64,000 bases of DNA from the NCBI GenBank assembly GCA_963169235.1, contig CAUJCX010000003.1, positions 1 to 64,000 of the forward strand. The letters run 5' to 3'. The translations under genes and the position numbers were made by a program. A model generated the notes under the pieces. It saw only the letters and a list, made by a program, of their open reading frames with translations. It did no database searches and was not told the DNA's origin. Source of the stretch: Actinomycetota bacterium (GTDB taxonomy: Bacteria; Actinomycetota; Thermoleophilia; Miltoncostaeales; Miltoncostaeaceae). This document shows, piece by piece, positions 5,719 through 13,999 of the stretch (position 1 is the stretch's first letter; each line of letters starts with the position of its first letter).

Positions 5719-8253
5719 ATGGCCGCTCACCACATTCTGCCCGAACGCTACGACCCGGAGCGCGTTGAGCCCCATTGGCAGAAGGTGTGGGACGACGCCG
5801 GGGCCTTCCGCAGCGACGTGATCTCCCGCGACGGGGCCACGCCCACGCTGCCGGGGCGCGACAAGGCGTACGTGCTCGAGATGCTGCCGTACCCCAGCGG
5901 CGAGATCCACATGGGGCACGTGAAGAACTACACCATGGGCGACGTCATCGCGCACTTCCGGCGCCGCAACGGCGCGGCCGTGTTCCACCCCATGGGGTAC
6001 GACGCGTTCGGGCTGCCCGCCGAGAACGCCGCCATCCGCACGGGCGAACCCCCGGCCGTGGTCACGTCCCGCAACATCGCCAAGATCAAGGCGCAGCTGC
6101 AGCGACTGGGCTTCGCGATCGACTGGGACACCGAGATCTCGACGGCCGATCCCGAGTACTACCGCTGGACCCAGTGGCTGTTCCTGCGCATGTTCGAGCG
6201 GGGGCTGGCCGAACGGCGCGAGGCGGCCGTGAACTGGTGCCCCGTCGACCAGACGGTGCTGGCCAACGAGCAGGTGGTCGACGGCAACTGCGAGCGCTGC
6301 GGCAGCCGGGTGGAGCTGCGCCAGCTCACCCAGTGGTTCCTGCGTATCACCGACTACGCCGACGCGCTGCTCGACGACATGGCGCTCTTGCAGGACTGGC
6401 CGGCGCGCGTGCTGTCGATGCAGCGAAACTGGATCGGGAGGTCGGAGGGGGCGCGCGTGCTGTTCGCCACCGACGACGGCGCGCACGAGCTGCCCGTGTT
6501 CACCACGCGTCCCGACACGCTGTTCGGGGCCACGTTCTTCCTGCTGGCCCCCGAGCACCCGCTGGTGGGCCCCCTGGTGGAGGGGACGCCGCAGCAGGCC
6601 GACGTGCTGGAGTACGTCGCCGCGGCCGCCCGCGCGACCACCGCCGAGCGGGGAGCCGTCGACAAGCCCAAGACGGGGGTGTTCACCGGCCGCTACGTGA
6701 CCAACCCGGTCAACGGGGCGACGCTGCCCGTGTGGGTGGCCGACTACGTCTTGATGGACTACGGCACCGGCGCCGTGATGGCGGTGCCCGCCCACGACGA
6801 GCGCGACTTCGCGTTCGCGAAGGCCCACGACCTGCCCATCACGCGCGTGATCTGCCCCAAGGGCGACGACCCCGCCACGCCTCTGGAGGAGGCGTACACC
6901 GGCCCGGGCCGCCTGGTGGCGTCCGGCCTGCTTGACGGCATGGACGTCGACGAGGCCACGCGCACCATCTCCGCATGGCTGGCCGAGCACGACGCCGGCG
7001 GGGCCACGGTGGGATACCGCCTGCGCGACTGGCTGATCTCGCGGCAGCGCTACTGGGGCGCACCCATCCCCATCGTGCACTGCGAGGCGTGCGGGCCCGT
7101 CGCCGTGCCCGACGATCAGTTGCCCGTGCTGCTGCCGGAGGTCGACGACTACGCGCCCAAGGGGCGCAGCCCCATCGCGTCGAGCGAGGCGTTCGTGAAC
7201 ACCACGTGTCCCACGTGCGGTGGGCCGGCCCGGCGCGAGACGGACACCATGGACACGTTCGTCGACTCGTCGTGGTACTTCCTGCGCTACACGGCGCCGC
7301 ACCTGTCGAGCGCGCCGTTCGAGACCGACGTGGTCGACTACTGGCTGCCGGTCGACCAGTACATCGGCGGGGTGGAGCACGCGGTGCTGCACCTGCTGTA
7401 CGCCCGCTTCTTCACCAAGGTGCTGAACGACATCGGCCTGGTGGGCTTCCGCGAGCCGTTCGCGCGCCTGTTCACGCAGGGGATGATCTACCACCACGGC
7501 GCGAAGATGAGCAAGAGCAAGGGCAACGTGGTGCCGCCCGACGAGATCGTGTCGCGCTACGGGGCCGACACCCTGCGCTTGTACGTGATGTTCATGGGGC
7601 CCGCGGCCGACGACATCGAGTGGAGCGACCGCGGCGTCGTGGGTGCCCGCCGGTTCCTCGACCGGCTGTGGGTGCTGGCACGCACGGCCGCGCAGACGTC
7701 TCCCGAGATGGTCGAGCGCCCCGCACCGGACGCCCTGCAGGCGTACCCGCACGCGGCCGAGCTGGTGCGCAAGTGCGAGGAGACCGTCGCCAAGGTGAGC
7801 GACGACATCGCCGAGCGGTTCTCGTTCCACACGGCCATCTCGGCGGTGCAGGAGCTGGTGAACCAGGCCACGAAGGTGGCCGCGTCGGAGGACGCCACCG
7901 CACCGCCCGTGGAGCACGCCGTGCGCTATGCGGCCCAGACGGCCGTGTCGGTGCTGTTCCCGTTCGCCCCGCACGTCACCAGCGAGCTGTGGGACGCGCT
8001 CGGGGGCGAGAAGCTGTGGCAGGAGCCGTGGCCGCAGGCCGACGCCGCGCTGATGGCGCGCGACACCGTCACCATCGTGGTGCAGGTGAACGGCAAGCTG
8101 CGGGGGCGCATCGACGTGGCCGCCGACGCGCCCGACGACGAGGTGCTGGCCGCCGCGCGCGCCGAGCCGAAGGTCTCCGCCGCCCTCGATGGGAAGACGC
8201 CCGTGCGCGAGGTCGTGGTGCCCGGGCGCCTCGTCAACTTCGTCGTGCGCTGA
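5719..8253 (+). CDS. leuS: leucyl-tRNA synthetase
   Basis: This 844-residue class I synthetase charges tRNA-Leu. The HIGH-type motif is HMGH (64-67) in PYPSGEIHMGHVKNY and KMSKS is at 596-600. The N-terminal YDPERVEPHWQKVWDD block, the CP1 editing region (about 220-420, with TRPDTLFGATF) and the C-terminal anticodon-binding region ending with VQVNGKLRGRI are all present. The length is normal. The mRNA appears nearly leaderless, so the T-box or leader-peptide control seen for synthetases elsewhere is not visible here. Confidence 0.98.
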   Translation: MAAHHILPERYDPERVEPHWQKVWDDAGAFRSDVISRDGATPTLPGRDKAYVLEMLPYPSGEIHMGHVKNYTMGDVIAHFRRRNGAAVFHPMGYDAFGLPAENAAIRTGEPPAVVTSRNIAKIKAQLQRLGFAIDWDTEISTADPEYYRWTQWLFLRMFERGLAERREAAVNWCPVDQTVLANEQVVDGNCERCGSRVELRQLTQWFLRITDYADALLDDMALLQDWPARVLSMQRNWIGRSEGARVLFATDDGAHELPVFTTRPDTLFGATFFLLAPEHPLVGPLVEGTPQQADVLEYVAAAARATTAERGAVDKPKTGVFTGRYVTNPVNGATLPVWVADYVLMDYGTGAVMAVPAHDERDFAFAKAHDLPITRVICPKGDDPATPLEEAYTGPGRLVASGLLDGMDVDEATRTISAWLAEHDAGGATVGYRLRDWLISRQRYWGAPIPIVHCEACGPVAVPDDQLPVLLPEVDDYAPKGRSPIASSEAFVNTTCPTCGGPARRETDTMDTFVDSSWYFLRYTAPHLSSAPFETDVVDYWLPVDQYIGGVEHAVLHLLYARFFTKVLNDIGLVGFREPFARLFTQGMIYHHGAKMSKSKGNVVPPDEIVSRYGADTLRLYVMFMGPAADDIEWSDRGVVGARRFLDRLWVLARTAAQTSPEMVERPAPDALQAYPHAAELVRKCEETVAKVSDDIAERFSFHTAISAVQELVNQATKVAASEDATAPPVEHAVRYAAQTAVSVLFPFAPHVTSELWDALGGEKLWQEPWPQADAALMARDTVTIVVQVNGKLRGRIDVAADAPDDEVLAAARAEPKVSAALDGKTPVREVVVPGRLVNFVVR

Positions 8254-8265
8254 CGCCGGCGTGCG

Positions 8266-8982
8266 GTGAGCGCACCCGACCCCGCGCCCGAGGACGGCTC
8301 GTCCGCGAACCGGCCCGCCGACGACCGCCGCGCGCCGTACGACCCGATGCCGCACGGTCCCCCCGAGGTGGGCGTGGGCCCCTGGCGCGGCGAATGGCCC
8401 GACGACGAGCGCCTGGACCCCGAACTCTTGCGTGACGGCGACCGCCGCAACGTGGTGGACCGCTACCGCTACTGGCGCATGGCGGCGATCGTGGCCGACC
8501 TCGACACGCGCCGCCACCCGTTTCACGTCGCCATCGAGAACTGGGAGCACGACTTCAACATCGGGACCATCGTGCGCACTGCCAACGCGTTCCTCGCGCG
8601 CGAGGTGCACATCGTGGGCAACAAGCGGTGGAACCGGCGCGGCGCGATGGTGACCGACCGATATCAGCACGTGCGTCACCACCCCGACGTCGCCGCGCTG
8701 CGCGCGCACCTGCCCGCCGGCGTGACGCTCGTGGGCGTCGACAACCTGCCCGGGTCGGACCACCTGGAGACCATGATCCTGCCGCGCGACGTGTGCCTGC
8801 TGTTCGGCCAGGAGGGGCCGGGGCTCAGCGAGCAGGCCCGCGAGTATTGCGACAGGACGGTCTGTATCGCCCAGTTCGGATCGACCCGCAGCGTCAACGC
8901 ATCGATCGCCGCGGGCATCGCCATGCATGCCTGGATCCGTGCGCATGCCGACCTGGAGGGCGACGCGGCCTGGCGTGGGTAG
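8266..8982 (+). CDS. SpoU-type RNA methyltransferase
   Basis: This 238-residue SPOUT (TrmH/SpoU) 2'-O-methyltransferase carries the three family motifs: motif 1 as FNIGTIVRTANAF, motif 2 as LLFGQEGPGLS and motif 3 as STRSVNASIAAGIAMH, which form the knotted SAM site. The roughly 70-residue proline/aspartate-rich N-terminal extension is not part of the catalytic fold. The target (tRNA or rRNA) cannot be told from sequence. It starts at GTG 8266, 12 bases after leuS on the same strand, so the two are probably cotranscribed. Confidence 0.88.
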   Translation: MSAPDPAPEDGSSANRPADDRRAPYDPMPHGPPEVGVGPWRGEWPDDERLDPELLRDGDRRNVVDRYRYWRMAAIVADLDTRRHPFHVAIENWEHDFNIGTIVRTANAFLAREVHIVGNKRWNRRGAMVTDRYQHVRHHPDVAALRAHLPAGVTLVGVDNLPGSDHLETMILPRDVCLLFGQEGPGLSEQAREYCDRTVCIAQFGSTRSVNASIAAGIAMHAWIRAHADLEGDAAWRG

Positions 8983-8996
8983 GGTCCATCCGCCCG

Positions 8997-9590
8997 TCAC
9001 GGCACCACCTTTCCCTGCAGCGCGGCCAGACGCGCGTCGCCGATACCAGGTACTTCGCCCAGATCGTCGACGGTGCGAAAGCCGCCGTGCGTGTCGCGCC
9101 ACTCGACGATGCGGGCCGCCAGCGTCGGGCCGATGCCGTCGAGTTCCTCCAGCTGCGGGGCCGTCGCGGTGGCGAGGCTGAGCGGCTGCGTGGGGGAGCT
9201 CCCGGCCTGACCCGCGCCGCCCGGCCCCGTCGCGGGCGTGGCGCCCCGCGCGGGCACCAGCACCTGGCTGCCGTCCACCAACGGCGCCGCCAGGTTCACC
9301 GCCGCCAGGTCGGCGTCCCGGCGCGCACCGCCCGCCCTGCGCACGGCATCACCGACGCGACCGCCCGGCGCCAGGCGGTAGACGCCGGGATGGCGCACGC
9401 GTCCCACCACGTGCACCACCACGGGGGTCTCGGCGATGGCGGGCGCAGCGGGGGCGGCGTCGTACGCCACCGTCTGCACCGGTGGCATCGCGCGACCGGC
9501 GTCACCGCCTGAGGCGGCGCGCAGGCCCACGAGCGCGAGCACCGCCGCGACGACGAGGTATGCGGCCCGGGTACGGGTGAACCACGACAT
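8997..9590 (-). CDS. comEA: ComEA-like DNA-binding protein
   Basis: This 197-residue protein has one N-terminal membrane segment (about 10-28) and an SLBB-like domain (about 56-120, VVVHVVGRVRHPGVYRL). A C-terminal helix-hairpin-helix pair follows (about 139-197, LEELDGIGPTLAARIVEWR and LGEVPGIGDARL). This is the architecture of ComEA, which binds double-stranded DNA outside the membrane during uptake. ComEC is 1.5 kb away on the other strand. It is separated from its usual partner by an RHH gene and an SPFH gene. Confidence 0.92.
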   Translation of the reverse strand: MSWFTRTRAAYLVVAAVLALVGLRAASGGDAGRAMPPVQTVAYDAAPAAPAIAETPVVVHVVGRVRHPGVYRLAPGGRVGDAVRRAGGARRDADLAAVNLAAPLVDGSQVLVPARGATPATGPGGAGQAGSSPTQPLSLATATAPQLEELDGIGPTLAARIVEWRDTHGGFRTVDDLGEVPGIGDARLAALQGKVVP

Positions 9591-9680
9591 GGCCCCACGC
9601 TAGGCGGCGATCACCCTTGCGCGGCGCGCGCTTCGTGCCGAACGTGTGCCGCGAGTGCGACACACGTGGTCGCAGAGCCG

Positions 9681-9896
9681 TCAGACCCCCGAGGCCCCGG
9701 GGGGGCGGCCCCGGCGCGGAAGCGGGCCGGCGCCCGGGGGCAGGCGCCCGGCATCGGCCAGGGCACGGCGCAGCAGCACCTCCACCTGGGCATTGGTGCT
9801 GCGCAGGTCGTCCGCGGCCCACCGGGCCAGCGCGTCGTGCACGGCCGGGTCGAGGCGCAGCAGCATCTGCCGCCGCGCCCGGCCCCGTCCCGGCAC
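9681..9896 (-). CDS. small ribbon-helix-helix-like protein
   Basis: This 71-residue protein contains MLLRLDPAVHDALARWAADD followed by LRSTNAQVEVLLRRALADAG. That is a beta strand and two helices as in Arc-type ribbon-helix-helix DNA-binding proteins, with a basic N-terminus and a proline-rich tail. GTG 9896 lies 16 bases after the SPFH gene on the same strand, so they probably form one unit. It could regulate that unit or be an accessory of the membrane protein. No toxin partner is seen. Confidence 0.65.
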   Translation of the reverse strand: MPGRGRARRQMLLRLDPAVHDALARWAADDLRSTNAQVEVLLRRALADAGRLPPGAGPLPRRGRPPGASGV

Positions 9897-9912
9897 GCCG
9901 GTGTCGGGGATG

Positions 9913-10908
9913 TCAGGAATACAGCGTCCCCGCGTTCACGATGGGGCTGGCCTTCTGGTCGCCGCACAGCACCACCAGCAGGTTGGACACCATCGCGGCG
10001 CGCCGTTCGTCGTCCAGGCTCACCACCCCGTCGGCCTCCAGGCGGCCGAGCGCCATCTCGACCATGCCGACGGCGCCCTCCACGATGCGCTCGCGGGCCG
10101 CGATGATGGCCGCCGCCTGCTGCCGCTGCAGCATGGCCTGGGCGATCTCGGGGGCGTACGCCAGATGGCTGATGCGCACCTCGACGATCTCCACGCCGGC
10201 CACCGTGACGCGTGCCGCGACCTCGTGTGCCAACTCGCCCGAGACCTGGTCGGTGGAGCCCCTCAGCGACGTGCCCTCGCCGCCGGGGTCGTCGTACGGG
10301 TGGGTGGTGGCGACGTGCCGCAGCGCGGCCTCGGACTGGGTCTGCACGAAGTCGTGGTAGTCCTCCACCGCGAACGTGGCGCGCGCGGTGTCGGCCACCT
10401 GCCACACGACGATGGCGGCGATCTCGACCGGGTTGCCGTCGGCGTCGTTCACCTTCAGCGTGTGCGTCTCGAAGTTGTTGACCCGCACCGACACGCCGCG
10501 GTGCGTCGCCAAGGGCAACACGCAACGCAGCCCCTGCTCACGCACGGTGCCGATGTAGCGGCCGAAGAACTGCACCACACGTGCCTGCCCGGGCGCGATG
10601 ACCACCAACGGGGTGCAGATGAGCGCGGCGAGGACCACGAGCACGGCGCCGATGAACACGTTGGGCGCCACGTCCGCCTCGCTGCGGATCTGGGCGAAGC
10701 GCCACACCGCGACCGCGATCAGCGCGACGGCCACGGCGAGCACGGCGAAGCCGTTGACGGACGCCGCCCGATGCTCCGTGACGTCCACGCGGGCACCCGC
10801 GTGCCCGACGGGTTGCGACGCAGGCGGCGTCACCTCGGGGCTGGACGGATCGACAGCGGGGCTGCTGGGACGTTCGCCTGGGGGTGGCGGGGGAGGTGCG
10901 CTCGGCAT
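9913..10908 (-). CDS. SPFH/Band 7 domain membrane protein
   Basis: This 331-residue protein has a proline-rich N-terminus and two hydrophobic segments (about 51-70 and 80-102). An SPFH domain follows (VIAPGQARVVQFFGRYIGTV through IVEVRISHLAYAPEIAQAMLQRQQ), with the alanine-rich helix AAAIIAARERIVEGAV after it. SPFH proteins oligomerise at membranes and are proposed to organise microdomains or protease complexes. It starts at ATG 10908 with AGGAC ahead of it. The following RHH gene is likely cotranscribed. Confidence 0.88.
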   Translation of the reverse strand: MPSAPPPPPPGERPSSPAVDPSSPEVTPPASQPVGHAGARVDVTEHRAASVNGFAVLAVAVALIAVAVWRFAQIRSEADVAPNVFIGAVLVVLAALICTPLVVIAPGQARVVQFFGRYIGTVREQGLRCVLPLATHRGVSVRVNNFETHTLKVNDADGNPVEIAAIVVWQVADTARATFAVEDYHDFVQTQSEAALRHVATTHPYDDPGGEGTSLRGSTDQVSGELAHEVAARVTVAGVEIVEVRISHLAYAPEIAQAMLQRQQAAAIIAARERIVEGAVGMVEMALGRLEADGVVSLDDERRAAMVSNLLVVLCGDQKASPIVNAGTLYS

Positions 10909-11071
10909 GGCGTGTGTCCTCGTCGTGTCGGATCAAGTGGCTATCAAAGAGATATCACATTAGCGGGAGACCCGCGTGTGGCGAGGTTGTGACCGACCGC
11001 ACGCGCGAGTCGGCACGCGGGCGGCACATGGCGGCACACAGGCGCGCGCCAAGGGGGCGTAGCGTCGTCCC

Positions 11072-12568
11072 ATGCCGTCTGCGCGTCTCACCCTCGCCCT
11101 CGCCCGCCACGCGCCCCACATCGCCGCGTGCGGCGTGGCGGCCGGCACGGTGGCGGGCGCGACCCGCCCGGGATGGACGCCGGCGGCCGCCATGGCCGCG
11201 GCGCTGGCGGCCGTCGTCGCCGCCCAGACCCGTGCGGCCGTGGCCGCGGTGGGCGTGGCCGCGCTGATCGCCGTGGCCGCGTACGTCGTCGCGTCGGCCC
11301 GCATGGACGCCACCCGGGTGGTGCCGCTGCGCACGGGCGCCCAGGTGAGCCTGGAGGCCGAGGTGGTGCGGGTGCCGTCGCGTTCGCGGCGGGGGTGGAG
11401 CTACGTCGCCCGCGCCTCGAATGCGGTGCAGGGCGTGCCGGCCGGCACCCGCGTCTGGGTCTCCCAGCCGTTCGGCGAGCCCCCGGCACCCGGTGACCTG
11501 GTGCGGGTGACGGGCCGCCTGGGCCCCGCCACGCGCCCGGGTGACCCCGCGTGGTGGCGCCGCCACCTGGCGCGCCTGGGCGTGGCCGCCCGGATCACCG
11601 ACCCCGCCCCGATGACGACGGGGCACCGGGGCGGCTGGCGCGGCGCCCGCGATGCGGTGGTGGCCGCCCTTCGGCGGGGCATCGAGCGTCGCGCCCACGG
11701 CGACGACGCGGCCGTCGTCACGGGCGTCGTGCTGGGCTTCGACGAGCGCCTCAGCGACGCCCGCCGCGATGCGTTCCGGCGGGCGGGAACGGCCCACCTG
11801 CTGGCCGTCTCGGGACAGAACGTCGCGCTGGTGGGGCTGGCCGTGCTGGGAGCGGCGCTCGCGGTGGGCTGGGGCCGGGGCGCGGCACTCGGCTGCGCGG
11901 CCGGCGCGGTGGTGGTGTACGCCCTGTTGTGCCCCCCGGGTGCGTCGGTCGCGCGGGCCACGGTGACGGGGCTCCTGGTGCTGGCCGCGCAGATGGCCGG
12001 GCGGCGTCGCGCGGTGGGCTACCCGGTGGTGCTCACGTTCGCCGGGTTGGTGGCGTGGCAACCGCGCATGCTGAGCGACCCGGGGTTCGTGCTGTCGTTC
12101 TCGGCCGTGGTGGGCATCCTGGTGCTGACCGGCCCCATCACGCGCCGGTTGCAGCCGTGGACGGGCCGACCGGTGGCCATGGCGCTGGCCGTGACCGCAG
12201 CGGCGACGACGGCGACCGCGCCGGCCTCGCTGGCGCTGTTCGGGCAGGTGTCCGTGGTGGGGCTGCTGGTGAACCTGGCCGCCGTGCCCCTGGCCGGAGT
12301 GGTGCTCCTGTGCGGACTGGGTGGGGCCTTGGCGGCCCTCGCGTGGCCACCCGCCGGTGACCTGCCGCTGAGCGTCGCGGCGGGCGGGGCGCACGTGCTG
12401 GTGCGGCTGAGCGACGTGGCCGCAGGCCTGCCGTTCGCGACCGTCGGGCCACGCGGCGCGCTGGTGACGGCGGCGCTGGCGGCGGGCGTCTGGGCGATGG
12501 CGCGGGGCGTAGGATCACGGGGTGCCGCCCGCCGAGTCACTTCGCCCCGTGTACGGGATCTCCGGTGA
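11072..12568 (+). CDS. comEC: ComEC/Rec2-type DNA uptake channel
   Basis: This 498-residue polytopic membrane protein has N-terminal helices, then a soluble OB-like region (about 90-175), then the competence domain with the signature FRRAGTAHLLAVSGQN at about 231-246. Many further helices run to about 480. ComEC carries single-stranded DNA across the membrane during natural transformation. The C-terminal metallo-beta-lactamase nuclease domain of many ComEC proteins is absent, and the protein ends soon after the last helix. The holA start lies inside its 3' end (47-base overlap). Confidence 0.93.
   Translation: MPSARLTLALARHAPHIAACGVAAGTVAGATRPGWTPAAAMAAALAAVVAAQTRAAVAAVGVAALIAVAAYVVASARMDATRVVPLRTGAQVSLEAEVVRVPSRSRRGWSYVARASNAVQGVPAGTRVWVSQPFGEPPAPGDLVRVTGRLGPATRPGDPAWWRRHLARLGVAARITDPAPMTTGHRGGWRGARDAVVAALRRGIERRAHGDDAAVVTGVVLGFDERLSDARRDAFRRAGTAHLLAVSGQNVALVGLAVLGAALAVGWGRGAALGCAAGAVVVYALLCPPGASVARATVTGLLVLAAQMAGRRRAVGYPVVLTFAGLVAWQPRMLSDPGFVLSFSAVVGILVLTGPITRRLQPWTGRPVAMALAVTAAATTATAPASLALFGQVSVVGLLVNLAAVPLAGVVLLCGLGGALAALAWPPAGDLPLSVAAGGAHVLVRLSDVAAGLPFATVGPRGALVTAALAAGVWAMARGVGSRGAARRVTSPRVRDLR
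12510..12515 (+). promoter_or_regulatory. -10 element of holA, leaderless
   Basis: TAGGAT inside the end of comEC is followed by six bases and then GTG 12522. The predicted start of transcription coincides with the start codon. holA has no Shine-Dalgarno sequence. Confidence 0.5.
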
Positions 12569-13568
12569 GGACCGTCCCAAGGTGGAACGCGCCCTGGCGC
12601 GGCTCGTGACCCGCATCGCGGCCGAGGGCGGGGGGGAGGCCGAGCGCCTGGACGCGGCCGAGGTGCCCGTGGAGGACGTGGTGGCCACCTGCCAGGCCCT
12701 CGCGTTCGGCGGCACGCGAGCAGTGGTGGTGGAGGGTGCCGACGCGCTCAAGGCCGCCGACGGCGACGTGCTGGCGGGCTACCTGGAGGATCCCAACCCC
12801 CAGACGGTGCTGGTGCTGGTGTCGCTGGGCGCGCTGCCGCAGCGCCTGCAGAACGCGGTGAAGGCCACGGGGCAACTGCTGCACTGGGGGCCTCCGGCGA
12901 AGGCGCGTCCGCGCGAGCGGCGCGCGTGGCTGGAGGAGCACGTCTCCCAGGAGGTGGCTCGCCACGGGGGCACGCTGGCCCGGGGAATGGCCCGCCGCAT
13001 CACCGATCGCACCGTGGTGGATGCCGGCGACGCCGCCGCGCTGAGCGCCGCCGCGCTGGCCCTGAGCCTGGAGGCCGAGAAGCTGGTGGCGTACGCGGGG
13101 GGCGAGGCGATCGAGCGGGACGCCGTCGACGCGATGGTGCCGGCGCACCCCGGGGCCCGCGTCTACGAGCTGAGCGACGCGCTGACGGCGGGGGACGGGG
13201 CCCGGTCGTTCGCCGTGCTGCACGACCTGTCACACGGGGGCGACCGGGTGGCGCCGCAGGTGGTGCAGGGGGGCATGATGCGCCACTTCCAGGCGATCGC
13301 CGCCGTGCAGGAGCTGCCCCCCGGCGCGTCTGCCGACGAGGTCACCGAGGCCACGGGACTGCGGGGCTTCCCCGCCCAGAAGGCCGCCGAGCAGGCACGG
13401 GTGCTGCCCGCGGGCTTCGGCCGTGGTGCGTTCGTGCGGATGGCCCGTCTGGAACTCGACCTGCGCGTCGGCACGGAGGCACGCCTGGGCACGACGCCCG
13501 ACGACGGCCTGCGGTTCGCGCTCGAGCGCGCGGTCAGCGACGTGCTGCGCCTGCGGGCCGCCACCTGA
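12522..13568 (+). CDS. holA: DNA polymerase III delta subunit
   Basis: This 348-residue clamp-loader delta subunit opens the beta clamp for loading at replication forks. The family is recognised from its N-terminal nucleotide-binding-like region (VYGISGEDRPKVERAL), the LVLVSLGALP-like core, the ARVYELSDAL hinge and the C-terminal collar domain. Its place directly after comEC and before rpsT is the standard neighbourhood. GTG 12522 is chosen because a leaderless promoter ends six bases before it. Confidence 0.88.
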   Translation: MPPAESLRPVYGISGEDRPKVERALARLVTRIAAEGGGEAERLDAAEVPVEDVVATCQALAFGGTRAVVVEGADALKAADGDVLAGYLEDPNPQTVLVLVSLGALPQRLQNAVKATGQLLHWGPPAKARPRERRAWLEEHVSQEVARHGGTLARGMARRITDRTVVDAGDAAALSAAALALSLEAEKLVAYAGGEAIERDAVDAMVPAHPGARVYELSDALTAGDGARSFAVLHDLSHGGDRVAPQVVQGGMMRHFQAIAAVQELPPGASADEVTEATGLRGFPAQKAAEQARVLPAGFGRGAFVRMARLELDLRVGTEARLGTTPDDGLRFALERAVSDVLRLRAAT

Positions 13569-13588
13569 GCGACGTGCTCACGCACGCA

Positions 13589-13628
13589 CCGTCCCCGCAC
13601 CGGCGGATGGCCGGAGGCGGGGGGACGG
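13589..13628. terminator. hairpin between converging holA and rpsT
   Basis: CCGTCCCC (13589-13596) pairs with GGGGACGG (13621-13628), and a smaller CCGGC/GCCGG stem lies inside. It sits between two converging genes and could terminate both, although there is no T-tract. Confidence 0.45.
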
Positions 13629-13657
13629 AACGGCGGCGGAATGCCCCCGGTGTGGGG

Positions 13658-13924
13658 CTACGCGGCGGGCTTGGCGGCCGCGAGGCGCGCCACGCGGCGC
13701 TTCTTGCGGGCCGCGTTGTTCTTGTGGATGACGCCCTCGGCCGCGGCGCGGTCGATGAGGTGCTCGAGCTCGCGAGCCCGGTCTGCGACGTCGTCTCCAC
13801 CGGCGGCGACGGTCTCGTCGAGGCGCCGGAACAGGGTCTTGATGGTGCTGCGGTAGCGCAGGTTGCGCTGACGCTGGCGCTCCGAGATGAGGATGCGCTT
13901 CTTCTGCTGCGTGATGTTCGCCAC
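13658..13924 (-). CDS. rpsT: 30S ribosomal protein S20
   Basis: This 88-residue S20 is typical: N-terminal VANITQQKKRILISERQRQRN, the central AAAEGVIHKNNAARKKRRVARL block and an alanine/lysine-rich tail. It binds 16S rRNA during early 30S assembly. GTG 13924 is preceded by AAAGGGA, so it has a normal leader, with a TACCAT -10 candidate at 13960-13965 on the minus strand. It sits between holA and murJ as in many bacteria. Confidence 0.96.
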   Translation of the reverse strand: MANITQQKKRILISERQRQRNLRYRSTIKTLFRRLDETVAAGGDDVADRARELEHLIDRAAAEGVIHKNNAARKKRRVARLAAAKPAA

Positions 13925-13959
13925 CGGGGCGGGTCCCTTTCGTCCGTCGAACGGCCGCG

Positions 13960-13965
13960 TATGGT
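13960..13965 (+). promoter_or_regulatory. -10 element before murJ mini-ORF
   Basis: TATGGT is followed by seven bases and then ATG 13973, which opens an 8-codon mini-ORF, not murJ itself. On the other strand the same six bases read ACCATA and overlap the rpsT promoter candidate. Confidence 0.5.
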
Positions 13966-13972
13966 ACCACCG

Positions 13973-13999
13973 ATGTCGGGTCATCACAGCGGCGCGTGA
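13973..13999 (+). CDS. 8-codon leaderless mini-ORF overlapping murJ start
   Basis: ATG TCG GGT CAT CAC AGC GGC GCG TGA encodes MSGHHSGA. The stop overlaps the murJ GTG as GTGA. murJ itself has no ribosome binding site, so terminating ribosomes may restart on it. The same layout appears before the deoC-like gene at 46198. The peptide itself may have no function. Confidence 0.45.
   Translation: MSGHHSGA

Noticed and set aside
5690-5719. T-box or leader peptide controlling leuS
   Set aside because: The -10 element ends nine bases before the start codon, leaving no room for a leader.
4972-9102. Very long minus-strand open frame of more than 1300 codons
   Set aside because: It lies opposite leuS and the methyltransferase gene and is composed of His/Arg/Gly-rich text. 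Long shadow frames are expected at this GC content.
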